Source: Streptomyces toyocaensis
Lineage (GTDB): Bacteria > Actinomycetota > Actinomycetes > Streptomycetales > Streptomycetaceae
NCBI RefSeq assembly: GCF_000725125.1
Contig: NZ_JFCB01000015.1
Location: 1 to 64,000 of the forward strand
DNA length: 64,000 bases
Direction of reading: 5' to 3'
In this document: positions 61,715-64,000 of the stretch, piece by piece
Layout: each line of letters begins with the position of its first letter
Numbering within the stretch: position 1 is the first letter of the stretch
Program-made: the position numbers and the translations under genes
The notes under the pieces: model-generated
The model's input: the letters and a program-made list of their open reading frames with translations, nothing else
Told to the model about the DNA's origin: nothing
Database searches by the model: none

Positions 61715-62409
61715 GTAACGGGGACAACACGGCGGGACCGCTGCTCGCGGGCCGCGGGCTGGTCAAGGCGCACGGCAGGACCGAGGCGCTGCGGGGTGCC
61801 GGCGTCGAACTGAACGCCGGTGAGATCCTCGCGTTGACCGGCCCCAGCGGCAGCGGCAAGTCGACGCTGATGCACTGCCTCTCCGGGATCGTGCGCCCGG
61901 ACGCGGGCACGGTGACGTACGCCGGCCGCCGGCTGGAGGAGCTGCCGGAGGAGCGGCTGAGCGAACTGCGCCGCACCGAGTTCGGGGTGGTCTTCCAGTT
62001 CGGCCAGCTGATCCCGGAGCTGACGGCGGCGGACAACGTGGCGCTGCCGCTGATGCTGGCCGGCGCCGACCGCGCCACGGCCCGGTCGGCGGCCGCGGAG
62101 TGGCTGGAGCGGTTCGGGGCGCGGGGTCAGGAAGATCTGCGGCCCGGTGAGATGAGCGGCGGCCAGGCGCAGCGGACCGCGCTGGCCCGAGCGCTGGTCA
62201 CCGGGCCCAGGGTGGTCTTCGCTGACGAGCCGACGGGCGCCCTGGACTCGCTGGCGGGCGAGCAGCTGATGACGGCCCTGGTGCACACGGCCCGCGAGAC
62301 GGGCACGGCGGTGCTGCTGATCACGCACGACGCGCAGGTGGCCGCGTACGCGGACCGTGAAGTGCGGCTGCGCGACGGGGTCCTGGCGCCGCAGGGGGTG
62401 GCGGCGTGA
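61711..62409 (+). CDS. ABC transporter ATP-binding protein (MacB/LolD type)
   Basis: A 232-residue ATPase: Walker A GPSGSGKST, Q-loop VVFQFGQLIPELT, signature MSGGQAQR, Walker B VVFADEPTGALD, H-loop ITHD. This is the group that works with FtsX-fold permeases in lipoprotein, peptide or antibiotic export. ATGA overlap with padR and GTGA overlap with the permease gene show one coupled operon. Confidence 0.94.
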   Translation: MSNGDNTAGPLLAGRGLVKAHGRTEALRGAGVELNAGEILALTGPSGSGKSTLMHCLSGIVRPDAGTVTYAGRRLEELPEERLSELRRTEFGVVFQFGQLIPELTAADNVALPLMLAGADRATARSAAAEWLERFGARGQEDLRPGEMSGGQAQRTALARALVTGPRVVFADEPTGALDSLAGEQLMTALVHTARETGTAVLLITHDAQVAAYADREVRLRDGVLAPQGVAA

Positions 62410-63773
62410 CAGCCTCCCTCACCTCCGACCTGCGGCTGGCCTGGCGGCTCACCCGTGGTTCCGACCGGCGCGAGGGGTGGCGGATCGCGCTCACGGCGAC
62501 CGGGGCGGCGCTCGCGACCGGGTTCGCACTGGCGGCCGGCGCCTTGGCCTCGTTGCGCGGCGACCACGTCTCCGTGTCCCTCGCCGAGGGTCTGCTCAGC
62601 CGGCCCGGTACGCGCGCCGGGGTGATCCTCGCCCTGCTGCTCCTCCTCGTCCCGGTGCTCGGCTTCCTCGGCCAGTGCGCCCGGATCGGGGCGGTGCACC
62701 GCGACCGGCGGCTGGCCGGACTGCGGCTGGCGGGGGCGACGCCGGGACAGGTGCGGCGGATCGCGGCACTGGAGACCGGTCTGGCCTGTCTGCTCGGCTC
62801 GGCGGTCGCGACGGCCGCCTCGGTGCCGGTCCTGCTGGGGACGTGGGAGCGGCCGGCCGTGCTCACCTGGGTGGTGCTCGCACTGGTCGCGGTCAGCGTG
62901 CCGGCACTGGGCGCGGCGACGGGCGCCCTCGCGCTGCGGCGGGTGGTGGCCTCGCCGCTCGGCTGGGTGCGCCGCGTCGGCCCGGCACGGTCGGGGCGCG
63001 GGCCGGGCCGGCTGTTCCTCGTGTCGCTGCTGCTGGTGGCCGGGCTGGCGCTGCTCGCGGCGAACACCACCTCAGCCGGCCCCCGCGGCCCGATGCAGCT
63101 GCGGACCCCGATGACGGTGTTCGCGGCGCTGCTCGGGGTCGGCGCGGGCGCGGTGTGGCTGTCCGGTGCGGTGTGCCGTCTGGTGGGGCGCACCCTGGCC
63201 GGCCGGGCCCGCTCGGCGGCGACGCTGATCGCGGCGGAGCGGCTGCGCGACGACCCGTGGGCGGCGGCCCGCACGCACGCGGCGGTCCTGCTGGTGACGG
63301 TGATGGGCACCGGGTTCGTGGGCGTACGGCAGGCGTTCCTCGACACGCTGTACGAGGACCGGCAACTCGGGGAGAGCATCACGTACTACACGACGGGGCT
63401 GGACCTGACCGCCGCCGCGATCGCGGTGGGCCTGGTGATCACCCTGTCCGCGCTCGCCGTCGGCACCGCCGAGTCGCTCTCCACCCGCCGCCGGGGCCTG
63501 GCCGCGCAGGCCGCCGCCGGGGTGCAGCGCGCGGTGCTGCACCGGGCGCTGATCCTGGAGACCGCGCTGCCGCTCGCGCCGTCCCTGCTGGTGGCGGGCG
63601 CCGGTGGGGCGGCGGTGGGGGCCGGCTACTCCGCGGTCACCGCGTCCGGCTCCCTGCCGTGGGCCGCGCTGCTGGTCCCGCTCACGGTCTACGCCGCCTG
63701 CCTCCTGTCTGCGGCCACCGCTCTCCCGCTCCTGCGCCGCACGCTCCGCCCGTCGGAACTGCGCCACGCCTGA
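62406..63773 (+). CDS. FtsX-fold ABC transporter permease
   Basis: A 455-residue membrane protein with eight to ten helices. N-terminal helix (IALTATGAALATGFALAAGALASL), FtsX-type helix VILALLLLLVPVLGFLGQCARIGAVHRDRRLAGLRLAGATPGQVRRI, and a second half repeating the arrangement (LVITLSALAVGTAESLSTRRRGLAAQAAAGVQRAVLHRAL). The two halves probably arose by duplication so one gene supplies both domains. GTG start in a GTGA overlap with the ATPase gene. Exported substrate unknown. Confidence 0.9.
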   Translation: MTASLTSDLRLAWRLTRGSDRREGWRIALTATGAALATGFALAAGALASLRGDHVSVSLAEGLLSRPGTRAGVILALLLLLVPVLGFLGQCARIGAVHRDRRLAGLRLAGATPGQVRRIAALETGLACLLGSAVATAASVPVLLGTWERPAVLTWVVLALVAVSVPALGAATGALALRRVVASPLGWVRRVGPARSGRGPGRLFLVSLLLVAGLALLAANTTSAGPRGPMQLRTPMTVFAALLGVGAGAVWLSGAVCRLVGRTLAGRARSAATLIAAERLRDDPWAAARTHAAVLLVTVMGTGFVGVRQAFLDTLYEDRQLGESITYYTTGLDLTAAAIAVGLVITLSALAVGTAESLSTRRRGLAAQAAAGVQRAVLHRALILETALPLAPSLLVAGAGGAAVGAGYSAVTASGSLPWAALLVPLTVYAACLLSAATALPLLRRTLRPSELRHA

Positions 63774-63786
63774 TCTCCGGCCGGGC

Positions 63787-63820
63787 CCGGCCCCGGGGGA
63801 ACGGGGTCCCCCGGGGCCGG
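63787..63820. terminator. Bidirectional terminator
   Basis: CCGGCCCCGGGGGA (63787-63800) pairs perfectly with TCCCCCGGGGCCGG (63807-63820), 6-nt loop. It separates the permease (+) from the convergent gene ending at 63857 (-). Confidence 0.7.
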
Positions 63821-63856
63821 GGGGCCGTGATGTCGATGCGAAGGCCCGGACCGACG

Positions 63857-64000
63857 TCAGGCCGACAGGCCGTCGATCCGGGCCATGGCGTCGTCGGCGC
63901 CGTACGGCTGCAGGTACGGCAGCCAGCGTGGATCCCTGTGCCCGGTGCCGATGATGCGCCAGGCCAGACCCGTGGGCGGGGCGGGTTTGTGGCGCAGGCG
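63857..64000 (-). CDS. Partial CDS, C-terminal 47 residues
   Basis: The minus strand reads an open frame from the window end to TGA at 63859-63857, with Streptomyces codon use. The visible end is TGLAWRIIGTGHRDPRWLPY, then LQPYGADDAMARIDGLSA. The start lies beyond the window. Family not recognised. Confidence 0.6.
   Translation of the reverse strand, partial: RLRHKPAPPTGLAWRIIGTGHRDPRWLPYLQPYGADDAMARIDGLSA

Overview
The window is chromosomal DNA from a Streptomyces-type actinomycete. Codon third positions are almost all G or C, GTG starts are frequent, and the gene order mreB-mreC-mreD-pbp2-rodA, ndk-folC-valS and tig-clpP1-clpP2-clpX is the one known from the core of Streptomyces chromosomes. 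Almost everything reads as vertically inherited housekeeping DNA. No insertion sequence, integrase, prophage module or CRISPR array was seen. Only the first ~340 bases look different: they carry AT-richer codons, a strong inverted repeat and no recognisable gene.

Layout. 1-4,000: left edge, a cobalamin-domain radical SAM protein and a CYTH-CHAD protein, both on the minus strand. 4,060-10,480: minus-strand cell-wall/shape cluster in transcription order mreB, mreC, mreD, pbp2, rodA, with rodA translationally coupled to pbp2. 10,800-17,040: minus-strand valS, a membrane acyltransferase, folC, a DUF4233 membrane protein and ndk. 17,170-19,040: a tandem duplicate pair of proline/glycine/tyrosine-rich membrane proteins. 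19,100-23,750: minus-strand proteostasis cluster tig, clpP1, clpP2, clpX, with a sequence upstream of clpP1 that matches the ClgR box. 23,900-24,230: divergent tRNA-Pro(TGG) and tRNA-Gly(TCC).

24,300-42,640: mixed metabolism and regulation. It holds a membrane acyltransferase apparently preceded by a leaderless mini-ORF, an HD protein, a SpoIIE/PP2C phosphatase, an Eis-type acetyltransferase, a Nei-type DNA glycosylase, rpiB, two related amino-acid permeases flanking bioY, a mycothiol-nitroreductase-like DsbA protein, the first pepN paralogue, an AbiEi/DUF559-like protein, a Nudix hydrolase, and a pyridoxamine-oxidase-fold/VOC operon divergent from a CGNR regulator.

42,850-64,000: a large secreted subtilase, an ECF sigma factor with a membrane partner, asd, the second pepN, a TetR/PH-like operon, a MarR/EamA divergent pair, malQ behind a small repeat protein, a secreted GH84 enzyme with an altered catalytic pair, and a PadR-ABC exporter operon.

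The most interesting signals are regulatory and architectural. Four local regulators (CGNR, TetR, MarR, PadR) each sit beside a perfect or near-perfect dyad, and TetR, PadR and the mini-ORF upstream of the acyltransferase have promoters placed so that transcription would start at or next to the start codon (leaderless mRNAs). A triple half-site dyad precedes clpX, the GH84 enzyme has Gln where the family has the first catalytic Asp, and the EamA transporter reads on into its convergent neighbour. I found no clearly new multi-gene system. All functional calls come from reading motifs in the sequence, without database searches.
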